64,000 nucleotides of DNA, taken from NCBI RefSeq assembly GCF_019670125.1, contig NZ_AP023033.1, forward strand, positions 3,399,001 through 3,463,000, given 5' to 3'. The notes below the pieces were generated by a model that worked only from the letters and a program-made list of their open reading frames with translations, had not been told where the DNA came from and made no database searches. The position numbers and the translations under genes were made by a program. Each line of letters starts with the position of its first letter. Positions within the stretch are counted from its first letter, which is position 1. This document shows, in pieces, positions 9,363 to 17,471 of the stretch. This stretch comes from Agarivorans aestuarii (lineage in GTDB: Bacteria; Pseudomonadota; Gammaproteobacteria; Enterobacterales; Celerinatantimonadaceae).

Positions 9363-9374
9363 GGAACCGATTCC
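9363..9374. promoter_or_regulatory. LacI-family operator candidate
   Basis: GGAACCGATTCC is a palindrome (GGAA-n-CG-n-TTCC) with the central CG step used by LacI-family repressors. It lies about 80 bases upstream of the lacI start, in the promoter region of the leftward operon. The rest of 9284-9487 shows no gene. Confidence 0.6.
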
Positions 9375-9487
9375 AAATTACTATGAAACCAAGCTTGAAT
9401 TAGCTCTTTAGTTTCACAGCAGCCCTTCAAAACGCTGACAAATTGCCAACAACAAAAGCTCGCGTAGTCGCGTTCAAACAACTACTT

Positions 9488-9653
9488 TATACCAATCACA
9501 CTAAGTAAGTGCTCAGAAAAAACGCAGGAAAAATACTCGAGAATAAGGCAGGATTTTTAGATAAGTAGTTATTCTACAATCAAAAATTCTAACGCAGTTA
9601 TCGAGTATTTTAACCAGATAGTATGAACAGTTATTTAGTACGATTGGTATTAT
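9488..9653. repeat. MITE-like palindromic element
   Basis: The ends are inverted repeats: TATACCAATC at 9488-9497 followed by CACTAAGTAAGTG, mirrored by GATTGGTATTATA at 9642-9654 preceded by CAGTTATTTAGTAC. Inside, AAAATACTCGA near 9530-9541 is mirrored by TCGAGTATTTT near 9600-9611. A small palindrome GTAGTTATTCTAC lies near the centre. There is no ORF. This is the structure of a non-autonomous miniature inverted-repeat element or a large folded repeat, about 166 bp long. Confidence 0.6.
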
Positions 9654-9688
9654 ACAATGCTTGCTAATGCTGAATAGGAACAGTTTGA

Positions 9689-10321
9689 ATGATTACTTTG
9701 TATGGCTCGCCACGCACTCGCTCTTTGCGCGTATCGTGGATGCTGGAAGAGTTACAACTTGAATGGAATTATCACTACCTTAACCTTCAAGCTGGTGAAC
9801 ACCACAGCGATGAATACTTAAGCATTAATCCCTGCGGTAAAGTGCCTGCATTAAAAGATGGCGAGCTAGTCTTTAATGAATCTGCCGCTATTTGCCTTTA
9901 TTTAGCTGAAAAATACGGCCCGCAATTTTTGCCCACCCCAGGTAGCGACCAAGCTGCCCTGCACCACCGCTGGGTAAGCTTTACCATTTGTGAATTAGAA
10001 CAAGCACTTTGGAGTATGGGCAAACACCGTTTTGCTTTACCTGAAGAGCTACGCGTGCCAGAAATGCTAGAAACCGCTACTTGGGAATTTAACAAAGCGG
10101 CTGCCATTGCCGAACAATGGGTGCCAGAACAAGGTTATTTGTTGGGCGAGCAATTTACAGTTGCCGATATACTGCTGTGCCACACCTTAAACTGGGCAAT
10201 GGCGTTTCAGCAGCAACTTCCCACAAAACTCATGGCCTATCGCAAGCGCACTAGCCAACGCTCGGCCTTAAATAAGGGCTTAGAAAAAGAGATGAATAGC
10301 AAAGCCATGAGTAAACTCTAG
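9689..10321 (+). CDS. Glutathione S-transferase family protein
   Basis: A 210-residue cytosolic GST. The thioredoxin-fold N-domain (residues 1-78) contains YGSPRTRSLRVSW with the candidate catalytic Ser/Arg positions, the cis-Pro segment GKVPAL and NESAAICLYLAEKYG for the glutathione gamma-Glu. The C-domain (about 85-205) is all-helical and carries FTVADILLCHTL, the conserved N-capping motif. The natural substrate cannot be told. It is a lone gene with a downstream hairpin and terminator. Confidence 0.88.
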   Translation: MITLYGSPRTRSLRVSWMLEELQLEWNYHYLNLQAGEHHSDEYLSINPCGKVPALKDGELVFNESAAICLYLAEKYGPQFLPTPGSDQAALHHRWVSFTICELEQALWSMGKHRFALPEELRVPEMLETATWEFNKAAAIAEQWVPEQGYLLGEQFTVADILLCHTLNWAMAFQQQLPTKLMAYRKRTSQRSALNKGLEKEMNSKAMSKL

Positions 10322-10375
10322 GGACTGTTTATCTTTCGCGGTTAATTTTGTTCGTGAAAGATAAACAGCCCCTAG
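10318..10375. repeat. Near-perfect 23-bp inverted repeat (REP-like hairpin)
   Basis: The arms at 10318-10340 and 10353-10375 are complementary except for two positions, with a 12-base loop. The left arm begins with the GST stop codon region (CTAGGGACTGTTTATCTTTC). No T run follows, so it is not a classical terminator. A related half-copy occurs at 15203-15225. Confidence 0.7.
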
Positions 10376-10403
10376 ACCACCAGACAAAATTCACTCACTA
10401 AAT

Positions 10404-10428
10404 AGCCAAGCTTCTGCTTGGCTTTTTC
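10404..10428 (+). terminator. Intrinsic terminator after GST gene
   Basis: An 8-bp stem AGCCAAGC / GCTTGGCT with the loop TTCT, followed by TTTT. Confidence 0.8.
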
Positions 10429-10540
10429 ATCGCCTAATAAACCGAGTAAACCTGCCAACGAGTAATAAAGCCAGACTATACTTGGGTTTTGCTAAGCATG
10501 GCGCTTATAATGCGCGGCATTAATCATTAGGAAGCAGAAC

Positions 10541-11731
10541 ATGAGCGGCATCATCACCCTTAAGGCCAAGCGCGACAAAGCTTTGTTACGTCGTCACCCT
10601 TGGATTTTTTCAAACGGCATTCACAAAGTATCGGGCAAGCCACTTTCTGGCGAAACCGTAGAAGTTTACAGCGCCGAAGGGAAATACTTGGCTACTGCTG
10701 CCTACTCGCCAGAATCGCAAATTAGAGCGCGAGTTTGGAGCTTTGATCAGCTGCAAGATATTGATAAGCAGTTTTTTATTGACCGCTTAGAAGATGCTCA
10801 AGCGGCTCGACAAATTCTCGGTGAGTTTGCCGATACCAATGCTTATCGTTTAGTTGCTGGTGAAAACGATGGCCTACCAGGCATCACCATTGATCGCTAT
10901 GCAAATGTATTGGTATTGCAGCTGCTAAGTGCTGGAGCAGAGTTTCAGCGTACTAACCTTATTGAAGCGCTAAAACACTGCTTCCCAGATGATGTTATCT
11001 ACGAACGCTCAGACGTAGATGTTCGCAAAAAAGAAGGTTTAGCTCCTCAACAAGGGTTGATTCATGGTGAGCTACCCGCTCAACCAATGGAAATAAATGA
11101 AAACGGTTTGCGCCTACTCATTAACGTGGAAACCGGCCATAAAACCGGTTACTACCTTGATCAACGTAATAACCGCAAACTGGTTGGCCAGCTCGCCAAG
11201 GGCAAAAAAATACTTAACTGTTTTTGTTACACCGGCGGCTTTGGCACCTATGCCTTGGCTGGCGGCGCTAAAAAGGTAGTCAACGTAGATGTCTCTGACG
11301 CCGCGTTAGAGATAGCCGCCAAAAACGTTGAATTAAACGACTTAGACACTAGCAAAATAACCCAGCTAAATGCCGATGTATTTAAGCAGCTGCGCGCCTA
11401 CCGCGACTGTGATGAGCAGTTCGACATGATAGTGCTAGACCCACCAAAATTTGTTGATAGTAAAGCCAGTTTAAACCGCGCTAGCCGAGGTTATAAAGAT
11501 ATCAACATGCTAGCGATGCAGATGTTACGTCCTGGTGGAATATTGCTGACTTACTCCTGTTCTGGCCTTATGCCAACGAGTTTGTTTCAAAAAATCGTGG
11601 CCGATGCAGCCATTGATGCCAAACGAGAGATGCAGTTTCTTAAAACCCTAGAGCAAGCCGAAGATCACCCAGTTGGCGGCCCCTATCCAGAAGGTCACTA
11701 CCTGAAAGGCTTTTTGTGTAGAGTTAAATAA
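10541..11731 (+). CDS. rlmI: 23S rRNA (cytosine-C5) methyltransferase RlmI-like
   Basis: A 396-residue SAM-dependent methyltransferase, the length of E. coli RlmI, which methylates C1962 of 23S rRNA. An N-terminal PUA domain (residues about 1-80, [11 protein letters not shown]) and a middle EEHEE-like region are followed by a Rossmann methyltransferase domain. That domain has [18 protein letters not shown] for SAM binding, VLDPPKF as motif IV and the Cys-containing YSCSG. A good GGAAGCAG ribosome site precedes the ATG. It has its own terminator. Confidence 0.92.
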   Translation: MSGIITLKAKRDKALLRRHPWIFSNGIHKVSGKPLSGETVEVYSAEGKYLATAAYSPESQIRARVWSFDQLQDIDKQFFIDRLEDAQAARQILGEFADTNAYRLVAGENDGLPGITIDRYANVLVLQLLSAGAEFQRTNLIEALKHCFPDDVIYERSDVDVRKKEGLAPQQGLIHGELPAQPMEINENGLRLLINVETGHKTGYYLDQRNNRKLVGQLAKGKKILNCFCYTGGFGTYALAGGAKKVVNVDVSDAALEIAAKNVELNDLDTSKITQLNADVFKQLRAYRDCDEQFDMIVLDPPKFVDSKASLNRASRGYKDINMLAMQMLRPGGILLTYSCSGLMPTSLFQKIVADAAIDAKREMQFLKTLEQAEDHPVGGPYPEGHYLKGFLCRVK

Positions 11732-11755
11732 CTCTAGCCTCTTAACGCTTCAAAG

Positions 11756-11780
11756 ACGCTGCTTTTGCAGCGTTTTTTTA
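11756..11780 (+). terminator. Intrinsic terminator after rlmI
   Basis: ACGCTGC / GCAGCGT stem with a TTTT loop and a seven-T tail. Confidence 0.9.
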
Positions 11781-11963
11781 TTCTATCAACATATCTCGCT
11801 AAGCAAGTCTCACTAGCCATATTTCGCTACAAACGCTGACATATCCGCCACGGATTAAACAAGAAGACGACAGTTCTATACAAAAGATTTAGCGTATTAG
11901 TTTCATAATAAGTTTCACTAACTTAATGTAGGCAGCTAAGCGCTTAACAAGGGACATTAAAGC

Positions 11964-13013
11964 ATGAGCAGATCAACGATTTATCGCTATGGTTTGTTAC
12001 TCCTCTTCGTTGGAGTGGTGTTTTCCTGCTTGGATGATTCACCTCGAGTTAATGAAAAGAAAATTAGTTTCCCCTCCGGTGAGCTTAAGATAAGTGGCTC
12101 ACTAATTACTCCCACCAATCTTCCAGGCCCTTACCCAGTTGTTGTGCTAATACACGGCGACGGTGCGATGCCTTATGATGCCTATGGCTATTACAAACCG
12201 ATATGGACCGAGTTTGCCAAACGAGGCATTGCTACTTTAAGTTGGGATAAACCCGGTGTTGGCGGTTCAAGTGGAAACTGGTTAGAGTATTCTATGGAAG
12301 AGCGAGCGGAGATTGTAAGAAATGCAATAAGCTACCTACGCACGCAAAATGCCGTTATCGACCAGCAACACATCGGTTTAATGGGCTTTAGTCAAGCTGG
12401 CTGGGTACTGCCTAAAATAAGCAATCAACAGCAACAAGTTGATTTCGCTGTGTTTGTAGGTACTGCGATTAACTGGTTGCGCCAAGGCCAATACCACCGC
12501 AGCATCAGTAATGGTACTGGCAGTAATCCAGAATTCTATAAAACGCTACCTGATTCCTTGCTCACTCAAGCAGTAAAACAAAACTTGTCTTTCGCAGCTT
12601 ACCAAAACGCACACCAAGATATGCTCACAAACGATCCCAACTTTAATGAGGGCTTGTTTACTGATGAAGCTCGTTACGGTTTTATCGCAAAAAACTGGAT
12701 GAATGACGCAAGCTCAGAGTTAAGCCAAATAGACATTCCTATTCTCGCAGCTTTTGGACAAGACGATCTTAATGTAGATATCAACGATAGCATTTACCAT
12801 TATCGCCAAGCCTTCGCCCATAACGACCCGGAGCTGCTAAGTATTAAGCCGTTTTCTGGAGCCAGTCATGGGCTATTGCAATCCTGGTTTTGGAATACTC
12901 AAAGCCCTGGAATCGCGCATATCTTAATGATTGAGTTTTTTGGCAAAAGCATGTTTGCCGACAACTCGCTTGACCAAATTGCGACTTGGGTGGAGCGCCA
13001 AGTTCAACACTAA
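11964..13013 (+). CDS. Alpha/beta-hydrolase lipoprotein
   Basis: A 349-residue protein with a lipoprotein signal peptide: hydrophobic residues 9-20 and the lipobox VFSC, giving acylated Cys22. The alpha/beta-hydrolase fold shows the oxyanion segment LIHGDG, the nucleophile elbow GFSQAG (Ser143), a candidate acid in GQDDLNVD and the catalytic His in SGASHG. It resembles dienelactone-hydrolase/acyl-peptide-hydrolase-like esterases. The substrate is unknown. The upstream 230 bases contain no other gene. Confidence 0.82.
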   Translation: MSRSTIYRYGLLLLFVGVVFSCLDDSPRVNEKKISFPSGELKISGSLITPTNLPGPYPVVVLIHGDGAMPYDAYGYYKPIWTEFAKRGIATLSWDKPGVGGSSGNWLEYSMEERAEIVRNAISYLRTQNAVIDQQHIGLMGFSQAGWVLPKISNQQQQVDFAVFVGTAINWLRQGQYHRSISNGTGSNPEFYKTLPDSLLTQAVKQNLSFAAYQNAHQDMLTNDPNFNEGLFTDEARYGFIAKNWMNDASSELSQIDIPILAAFGQDDLNVDINDSIYHYRQAFAHNDPELLSIKPFSGASHGLLQSWFWNTQSPGIAHILMIEFFGKSMFADNSLDQIATWVERQVQH

Positions 13014-13070
13014 CGACTTAAGTCACTAGGCCTTAATCGCTGCATACTAAATCTTAAGGTCAGCATTAAA

Positions 13071-13319
13071 TTAAATCACTTTAAACACCACTCGCTCATT
13101 GTCTTCAATATCTTCTATTTCGAGGATCACCCCAGAACTATCACGATTTAGCAGCGACGCTTTGAGGGTTGCCAAGCTATCGGCGTCATCGGAGAAATAA
13201 GCAGCCAATTTAGGCGGTAAGCATTTAAACAAAGTTTTTGCGATATATATGGGCAAATTGACCGAGTCAGAAAGGCTTCCGGTATCTAGCTGATAAGTTT
13301 CTATTCTTAATTTTTTCAT
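13071..13319 (-). CDS. Conserved hypothetical small protein (82 residues)
   Basis: A soluble 82-residue protein without signal or membrane segment. The pattern is an N-terminal strand, the segment VNLPIYIAKTLFKCLPPKL, a short helix and a C-terminal strand VILEIEDIEDNERVVFKVI. It vaguely recalls SHOCT-like domains attached to anti-sigma or YvlB-type proteins, but I cannot assign it. AAGGAAG precedes the ATG. It is convergent with the hydrolase gene upstream in the window. Confidence 0.65.
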   Translation of the reverse strand: MKKLRIETYQLDTGSLSDSVNLPIYIAKTLFKCLPPKLAAYFSDDADSLATLKASLLNRDSSGVILEIEDIEDNERVVFKVI

Positions 13320-13547
13320 ACAGTCGCTTCCTTAGTGACTAACTACCATTGCTAACTAAAGCAACATCCATAAGAGATTTGAAATTAAACCATCCACAAG
13401 CCTTAGTGATAAAGAAATCACTAACAACTCTATAATAGTCAAAATTTTTATGAGCAGCTTGAAATGTATGAAACTAATTGCAGTGTTTACCCATAGCTAT
13501 ACAGGCAACAACAAGGATAGGAACTCTCTCAATCATAACTAGAGTAA

Positions 13548-13937
13548 CTAGATAGACTCTGTTTTTAAGAAAGCACTTAATACATCAGAGGCAGAGATAA
13601 TGCCAACACAGGCCGAACCTTCGGTAACAATAAGGTGATGGATTTTTTCATAACTCATAATTTCTGCGGCTTGCTGAATACTAATATCAGGCGCAACCTC
13701 TATCACCCGATGTGTACACAATTCCCAAGCATGTTCCAACTTTGGATTAGCTCGCTGCGTACTAAAGTGCACTAAATCACTTGCACTAATTACACCAAAA
13801 ATGGCCCCGTCAGGGCTAAATACTGGAACACAACAAAGCTTGTTGTCATCTAATACTTGGCATACTTTTTCAACCGAATCGTCCAGCGCAACTCCGATTA
13901 CATTGGTTTCCATGAAGCTGCTAATTTGAGTGCTCAT
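13548..13937 (-). CDS. CBS-domain-pair protein
   Basis: A 129-residue protein made of two CBS motifs (residues about 10-60 and 75-125) and nothing else. FGVISASDLV and VGIISASDVLSAFL are the characteristic ends of each repeat. CBS pairs bind adenine nucleotides and usually act as energy or ligand sensors. The frame is open to 13955, but a perfect AAGGAGG precedes the ATG at 13937, which fixes the start. The flanking stretches 13320-13547 and 13938-14172 show nothing else. The partner protein is unknown. Confidence 0.85.
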   Translation of the reverse strand: MSTQISSFMETNVIGVALDDSVEKVCQVLDDNKLCCVPVFSPDGAIFGVISASDLVHFSTQRANPKLEHAWELCTHRVIEVAPDISIQQAAEIMSYEKIHHLIVTEGSACVGIISASDVLSAFLKTESI

Positions 13938-14172
13938 TAGATTCCTCCTTAGCATTTAGTTCTCTAACCAAAAGGTTATTGATACTTTAATAGTAGTTGG
14001 ATTTAATGCCTTAGGTGGCCACTCTAGTGTAAATGAGGCTCTAGCTTGTTGAAGATCAATATTGCTTAAACGAGCACACACATAGGCTGGCGATTAGGCT
14101 TGGTTATGCGGGTGAGCAGCCAGTGGTAACTAAGCGCCCTTATTTACCCCAACCACTAGCACCAACGTGATT

Positions 14173-15156
14173 TTACTCTGGTAAGTTATTCCAAAGCTTT
14201 ACGCAGTAATAGATGGGCATGTGATCGGTAAAACTAATTTTACTGTCGGCTTGCCACTGTTTAAGGTTATCTCGCCATTCTTTGAATGACTCAAGTAAGT
14301 GCTGGTTTATCTCGGTAAGATCAACACTCAAGCTCTTACGCCGTTGTTCTTGAGCTTTAAAAGTATTAACAATAAGCGCTTTGTACTCGGTAGGGCTCTT
14401 TTCCGGTCGTTGGTAATCTATTTGCTGATTGCTGTGAATGTAAACCAGCTCGCCAACATCCTCAAAACCAAAGCTTATCGCGGGCAAATTAGGCGGTAAC
14501 ATCGGGATAGGATCTTTAGCGTGTTCTACTCGCCAAATAGGCCGGTGATTAATCTGCTCGATAAATTGTTGATTACCGACTCTGGGAGAACCATAAATAT
14601 ATAAACCCATTGCTTGTGGCACTTTAGCAAAACATAAGCTTGCTAAAGCACCACCCAAGCTATGGCCGGTAAGCCAAATGGGGCGGTCTGGGAAGTCTAC
14701 TATCTGCTGCTCAATAAACTGCTGTAAGCCTTGCTCGCCACTCCAAACTTCGTCGAGCGCTTTGGCAAAGCCTTGATGTACTTTTCCACCTTCTGCAAAA
14801 GCTACAGGCATGCTGTCTAAATCTGTTTTTAACTCGTATAAGGCAGACAAAGATTTAAGCTCTGTGCCGCGAAAGGCAATAATTAAGGCTTCTTGATTAC
14901 CGGCTGCCATGCATTCGGTGCCGGTGCCCTCAAAAAAAGTAAACTGCTCAAAACCAGCTAGTTTAAAAGCCATACGAGCAAAACCAGGGTGACAATAAGC
15001 AAGCAGTGAACATTCGGCCAACCACCAAGCATTTACCTCTGAGAACTCGGTATTGTTGGGCTGAAACGGATATTGATTAGCGCCTTCAAAATAAAGGTAA
15101 TTCATATCGGGCGGAACAATGTCGTAGTTTTTGGCTTCGGGGATTGGCTTCTTCAT
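14173..15156 (-). CDS. Lipase family (class 3) protein
   Basis: A 327-residue alpha/beta-hydrolase of the fungal-lipase-like class 3 family. Visible: the FRGTE oxyanion region at about residue 95, the GHSLGG elbow with Ser166 and the acid in KDPIPMLPP (Asp215), plus GSPRVGN between them as in class 3 lipases. There is no signal peptide, so the protein appears cytosolic or is exported by another route. The promoter region carries a REP-like half-copy (15203-15225). The substrate is not known. Confidence 0.85.
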   Translation of the reverse strand: MKKPIPEAKNYDIVPPDMNYLYFEGANQYPFQPNNTEFSEVNAWWLAECSLLAYCHPGFARMAFKLAGFEQFTFFEGTGTECMAAGNQEALIIAFRGTELKSLSALYELKTDLDSMPVAFAEGGKVHQGFAKALDEVWSGEQGLQQFIEQQIVDFPDRPIWLTGHSLGGALASLCFAKVPQAMGLYIYGSPRVGNQQFIEQINHRPIWRVEHAKDPIPMLPPNLPAISFGFEDVGELVYIHSNQQIDYQRPEKSPTEYKALIVNTFKAQEQRRKSLSVDLTEINQHLLESFKEWRDNLKQWQADSKISFTDHMPIYYCVKLWNNLPE

Positions 15157-15202
15157 GGCTAAAGCTGCTACTGTTAAGCGAACGATTAGCTTAACGCATT
15201 TA

Positions 15203-15225
15203 CTAGGGGCTGTTGACCTTTCGAG
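15203..15225. repeat. Half-copy of the REP-like palindrome at 10318-10375
   Basis: CTAGGGGCTGTTGACCTTTC at 15203-15222 matches one arm of the 10318-10375 hairpin with two differences in the first 20 bases. No complementary arm was found within 15226-15438. That stretch otherwise holds no gene and ends with the promoter region of the lipoprotein gene at 15439. Confidence 0.5.
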
Positions 15226-15438
15226 CTGATTTTTGCGGCTTATATATACAAGGCAAAAGCTTTAATGTGTAGCAAGCCTAAATGAGAAGCTGAAAACGCC
15301 TTAGAAATAAGCCACAAACGCTGCCCGAAGGCTTCGGCTAAAACAGTAACACTCGCCTAGTTTTGAGTTACAAACGTAAGTTTGGCGGTGACTATCAGTA
15401 TATAAAACTTAGCTAACAATAAAATTGGAGAACAAGTA

Positions 15439-16155
15439 ATGGCAATGATTGCTGGCAAAATCCGCCTTATTGCAACAATGGCTTTGAGCTCATTATTGTT
15501 AGCATGTGTACCTACCATTCAAACCGTTTACCTCACACCACAAGTGCAAGGGAAGGTAGTGTTATTTACCCCAGGTGAGAGCACTAACTTTAGCCCTTTA
15601 AGTGGTATTACTGCTTACCACCCTTCTTCACCGGAAGCGGCGACACAATCCAATCAGCAAGGTGAATTTCTACTGGAGGCAAGCAGTACGGTGGAAGCCA
15701 GTTTATTGATGCCAGGGCACTCATTAAATTACTACCCAGTAACAGTACAAACCGAAACATTTAGTTATACAGTGTTAGCGCAAGCCTCAACTAAGATGTT
15801 AGATCTAGAAACTGTTAAGCTAAGCAGTGTAGTTGTTAGCGATGAACTCGAAGGTAAACAGCTGTTAGCTGATTCTGGCCCAAACGCACTTAAGTACTGT
15901 AATCTGAATTCGGTTAAACAGCTGCGCAGAGAACAAGCTGTTCATCAACTGATAAAGCAATACTATCCAGCGCCAGAGCGACTTGAACAGCCCGTGCTTA
16001 GCTATATCAAAGACCAACAGCAACAAACTTTAATGTGGTTAGAATACGTAAAGCGCTCATGCAATTGGGAGGATGAAGACGGCTACCCTCGCTACCGTGA
16101 TATGAAAGACGCTCGCGAGTATTTTGCTAAATTAGAAACAAGCTTGCTCAACTAA
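15439..16155 (+). CDS. Hypothetical lipoprotein
   Basis: A 238-residue protein. Its signal peptide ends in the lipobox LLAC (Cys about 23), so it is predicted to be lipid-anchored. Residues about 35-115 look like a small beta-sandwich (SGITAYHPSSPEAATQSN, then QGEFLLEASSTVEASLLMPG) resembling carboxypeptidase-regulatory-like folds. The C-terminal half is helical and Gln-rich with a Trp/Tyr-rich end. GGAGAACAAGT precedes the ATG. No function is recognised. Confidence 0.75.
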   Translation: MAMIAGKIRLIATMALSSLLLACVPTIQTVYLTPQVQGKVVLFTPGESTNFSPLSGITAYHPSSPEAATQSNQQGEFLLEASSTVEASLLMPGHSLNYYPVTVQTETFSYTVLAQASTKMLDLETVKLSSVVVSDELEGKQLLADSGPNALKYCNLNSVKQLRREQAVHQLIKQYYPAPERLEQPVLSYIKDQQQQTLMWLEYVKRSCNWEDEDGYPRYRDMKDAREYFAKLETSLLN

Positions 16156-16170
16156 AGCGTCAAGTAAAAA

Positions 16171-16205
16171 CAAAAACGCTGCTTATAATAAGCAGCGTTT
16201 TTATT
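16171..16205. terminator. Bidirectional intrinsic terminator
   Basis: Stem ACGCTGCTTA / TAAGCAGCGT with loop TAA is flanked by A and T runs. It can serve both the lipoprotein gene and the convergent exonuclease gene. A run of nine G (16212-16220) follows immediately. Confidence 0.85.
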
Positions 16206-16223
16206 TAGTTCGGGGGGGGGAAA

Positions 16224-16988
16224 TTAAACCGCGACATCCACTTGCACAGGGCAATGATCAGAGCCCATAACATCATTCAAAATGTCAGCATCACTAACTT
16301 GAGCAGCAAAGACTTCACTCACCAAGAAGTAATCAATTCTCCAGCCAATGTTTCGGCCACGTGCGCCAGCTCGGTAACTCCACCAGCTGTATTTAACCTC
16401 ATCCTGTTTCTTTAAGCGGAAGGTATCAACAAAACCAGCAGCGGTTAAATTATCAATGCCGTCAATTTCTGCCTGCATATAGCCAGCGCTTTTGTTGTAG
16501 TTAGGTTTTGGACGGGCTAAGTCGATGTCTTTGTGAGCAACGTTTAAATCACCACAAACTAATACCGGTTTACGCTCTTCTAAAGCTTTTAGATACGCTA
16601 AGAAGTCGGCGTCCCACTGTTGACGGTATTCTAGGCGTTTTAGTTCACTGCCTGAGTTAGGGGTATATACCGTTACCAAGATGAATTGCTCGTATTCTGC
16701 AGCAATCACCCGACCTTCTTGGTCGTGCTCTTCAATGCCCATGTCATATTCAACATTTATTGGCTGTTGCTTGCTTAAAATGGCAGTGCCTGAGTAGCCT
16801 TTTTTTACCGCAGAGTTGCTGTAAATATGGTAGCCCTCAAGTTCATTTAAGGCCTCTACCACCTGATCGTCTTGTGCTTTGGTTTCTTGTAGACACAAGA
16901 TATCAGTTTGCATTGATTCCAACGACGCCATGAAGTCTTTTTTCATCACAGCTCTAATGCCATTTACGTTCCACGATACTAAACGCAT
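16224..16988 (-). CDS. xthA: Exodeoxyribonuclease III / AP endonuclease
   Basis: A 254-residue EEP-fold nuclease that repairs abasic sites and acts as a 3'-5' exonuclease on duplex DNA. Family motifs: SWNVNGIRA at the N-terminus, LQETKAQ (metal-binding Glu35), [16 protein letters not shown] with the catalytic Asp/Asn, [10 protein letters not shown] and the terminal GSDHCPV His. It resembles the ExoA type of the Xth family. GGAAGG precedes the ATG. The gene is monocistronic. Confidence 0.93.
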   Translation of the reverse strand: MRLVSWNVNGIRAVMKKDFMASLESMQTDILCLQETKAQDDQVVEALNELEGYHIYSNSAVKKGYSGTAILSKQQPINVEYDMGIEEHDQEGRVIAAEYEQFILVTVYTPNSGSELKRLEYRQQWDADFLAYLKALEERKPVLVCGDLNVAHKDIDLARPKPNYNKSAGYMQAEIDGIDNLTAAGFVDTFRLKKQDEVKYSWWSYRAGARGRNIGWRIDYFLVSEVFAAQVSDADILNDVMGSDHCPVQVDVAV

Positions 16989-17203
16989 TCGCCCTTCCTT
17001 CAGAAAGTAAAAAAGTGGTGTTCAATAGCTGCCAAACAACAGCGCACTGAATCAAATAAGGCAAGTATTGTAGCAGGCTTGAAGCAAATGAAACAAAACA
17101 TTCAATAGCTAAGGACGATTAAAAACACAAAACCAATAGGTTGGCATGAGTGAGTATTTTATAATCAAGTGGTGGCTAAACCACAATACAATGAGGATGA
17201 AAT

Positions 17204-17413
17204 ATGGCTAAGAACATTAATGGTAACAAAGATGGCACTAATGGTGAAAACCAATCCTATACAATTCGTGGCCGCGGAGTAGTCTCTCGCTCTAAGCTAG
17301 TACAAGAAATCAATGCTGGGCGACATCCCGATTTCCATGTGATCGATGTAAATGGACAAAAATTCGCTAGAGCAAACAGAGACTGCAGCACTAATAACAA
17401 TATAGACAAGTAG
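17204..17413 (+). CDS. DUF3892 domain protein
   Basis: A 69-residue basic, polar protein. The core YTIRGRGVVSRSKLVQEINAG followed by HPDFHVIDVNGQKFARANRD matches the DUF3892 pattern as I remember it. There is no signal or membrane segment. GAGGATGAAAT precedes the ATG. The function of the family is unknown. A short hairpin GGAAA-TGGA-TTTCC at 17423-17436, followed by CTTTTC, may be a weak terminator. Confidence 0.75.
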   Translation: MAKNINGNKDGTNGENQSYTIRGRGVVSRSKLVQEINAGRHPDFHVIDVNGQKFARANRDCSTNNNIDK

Positions 17414-17471
17414 CAAGAGACCGGAAATGGATTTCCCTTTTCTATATTACTGCTTGAACCTGAATAATATC

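Noticed and set aside
17423-17436. Terminator after the DUF3892 gene
   Set aside because: The stem is only 5 bp and the following T run is short and interrupted; mentioned in the gene entry but not called.
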